In this document: positions 5,581-6,006 of the stretch, one piece after another
Layout of the letters: every line of letters starts with the position of its first letter
Position numbering within the stretch: the stretch's first letter is position 1
Assembly (NCBI GenBank): GCA_020048935.1
Contig: JAIFLS010000171.1
Span: forward strand, 1-6,006
Length of the DNA: 6,006 nucleotides
Direction: 5' to 3'
DNA from: a bacterium
Lineage (GTDB): Bacteria; Verrucomicrobiota; Kiritimatiellia; UBA8416
Translations under genes and position numbers: made by a program
The notes under the pieces: generated by a model
Seen by the model: the letters and a program-made list of their open reading frames with translations, nothing else
Told to the model about the DNA's origin: nothing
The model's database searches: none

Positions 5581-6006
5581 ATGGATATGATCAAGATGCA
5601 AATCAACGGGATCGGGGTGGAGGTTCCCGCTGGAACCACGATCCTGAAGGCGGCGGAGCAGGTGGGCGTGAAGGTCCCGCGGCTGTGCTATCACGAGGAC
5701 GTTTCCCCCTGGGGCGCCTGCGGGCTGTGCGTGGTGAAGATCGAGGGCTCGCCGAAGATGATGCGCGCCTGCGCCACACCCTGCGCGCCGGGCATGAAGG
5801 TGACCACGCACGACACGGAGCTTTACAACGTGCGCCGCACCGTGCTGCAGCTCATTCTCTCCACGCACCCGAACGACTGTCTGCGCTGTGCGCGCAACGG
5901 CAACTGCGAACTGCAGACGATGTCGGAGGAGTTCGGCATCCGCGAGTTCGAGTTCCCGAAGCGCCTGCGCGACCTGCCGATCGACAACTCGACGCCCTCG
6001 ATCGAG
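5581..6006 (+). CDS. hydA: Large subunit HydA/HndD of [FeFe] hydrogenase, N-terminal part
   Basis: The first 142 residues are visible and the gene runs off the right edge. Residues 1-80 form a plant-type [2Fe-2S] ferredoxin domain with C36, C47, C50 and C64, plus an extra C68. Residues 85-120 form the NuoG-like His-Cys3 [4Fe-4S] site with H96, C100, C103 and C109 (H-P-N-D-C-L-R-C-A-R-N-G-N-C). The final D-N-S-T-P-S-I-E is the run-up to the next ferredoxin domain. ATG 5581 follows AAGGA by ten bases. ATG 5587 is possible. The same N-terminus occurs in NuoG and NAD-linked formate dehydrogenases. I favour HydA because of Rex, HndB and the GHKL and DRTGG neighbours. The H-cluster cysteine motifs (L1-L3) that would prove it are outside the window. 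It would be the terminal site of H2 formation. Confidence 0.85.
   Translation, partial: MDMIKMQINGIGVEVPAGTTILKAAEQVGVKVPRLCYHEDVSPWGACGLCVVKIEGSPKMMRACATPCAPGMKVTTHDTELYNVRRTVLQLILSTHPNDCLRCARNGNCELQTMSEEFGIREFEFPKRLRDLPIDNSTPSIE

Overview
The window carries a Rex-controlled gene cluster for an electron-bifurcating, NAD(P)-linked [FeFe] hydrogenase of the HydABC/Hnd type, flanked by small nucleotide-sensing or regulatory proteins. The genes are GC-rich. The roughly 180-base divergent promoter region (about 2011-2190) is strikingly AT-rich. The content points to a strictly anaerobic, fermentative or syntrophic bacterium. The phylum cannot be fixed from the sequence. The degenerate CAACNYC/GTTGGRY heptamer repeat at 901-994 resembles intergenic repeats I associate with PVC-group (Kiritimatiellota/Lentisphaerota/Verrucomicrobiota) and some candidate-phylum genomes, so that is a low-confidence guess.

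Layout. On the minus strand, reading leftwards from about 2010, are rex (2010-1372), a DRTGG-domain protein (1375-1022, ATGA overlap with rex), a 152-base gap filled by a long heptamer-built inverted repeat, and a CBS-pair + GHKL ATPase protein (869 to beyond the left edge). On the plus strand, from a divergent promoter, are a NuoE-like subunit (hydC/hndA, TTG start 2288), a stand-alone GHKL ATPase (2795-3370), a thioredoxin-like ferredoxin (hndB, 3351-3740), the NuoF-like flavin subunit (hydB/hndC, 3759-5546) and the start of the large catalytic subunit (hydA/hndD, 5581 to beyond the right edge). The plus-strand genes are tightly packed (gaps 3, -20, 18 and 34 bases), so they are probably one operon.

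How it fits together. HydC, HydB and HydA would form the core enzyme, which couples NADH and reduced ferredoxin oxidation to H2 formation, or the reverse. HndB is an additional 2Fe-2S-type subunit. Rex senses the NADH/NAD+ ratio and most likely represses both arms from overlapping AT-rich palindromes in 2061-2121 that sit directly on the predicted promoters. The DRTGG protein, the CBS-GHKL protein and the free GHKL ATPase have no assigned function. Their co-location suggests an adenylate- or phosphorylation-responsive control layer on the hydrogenase, which is the most interesting open question here. The H-cluster motifs that would prove the hydrogenase identity lie beyond the right edge.
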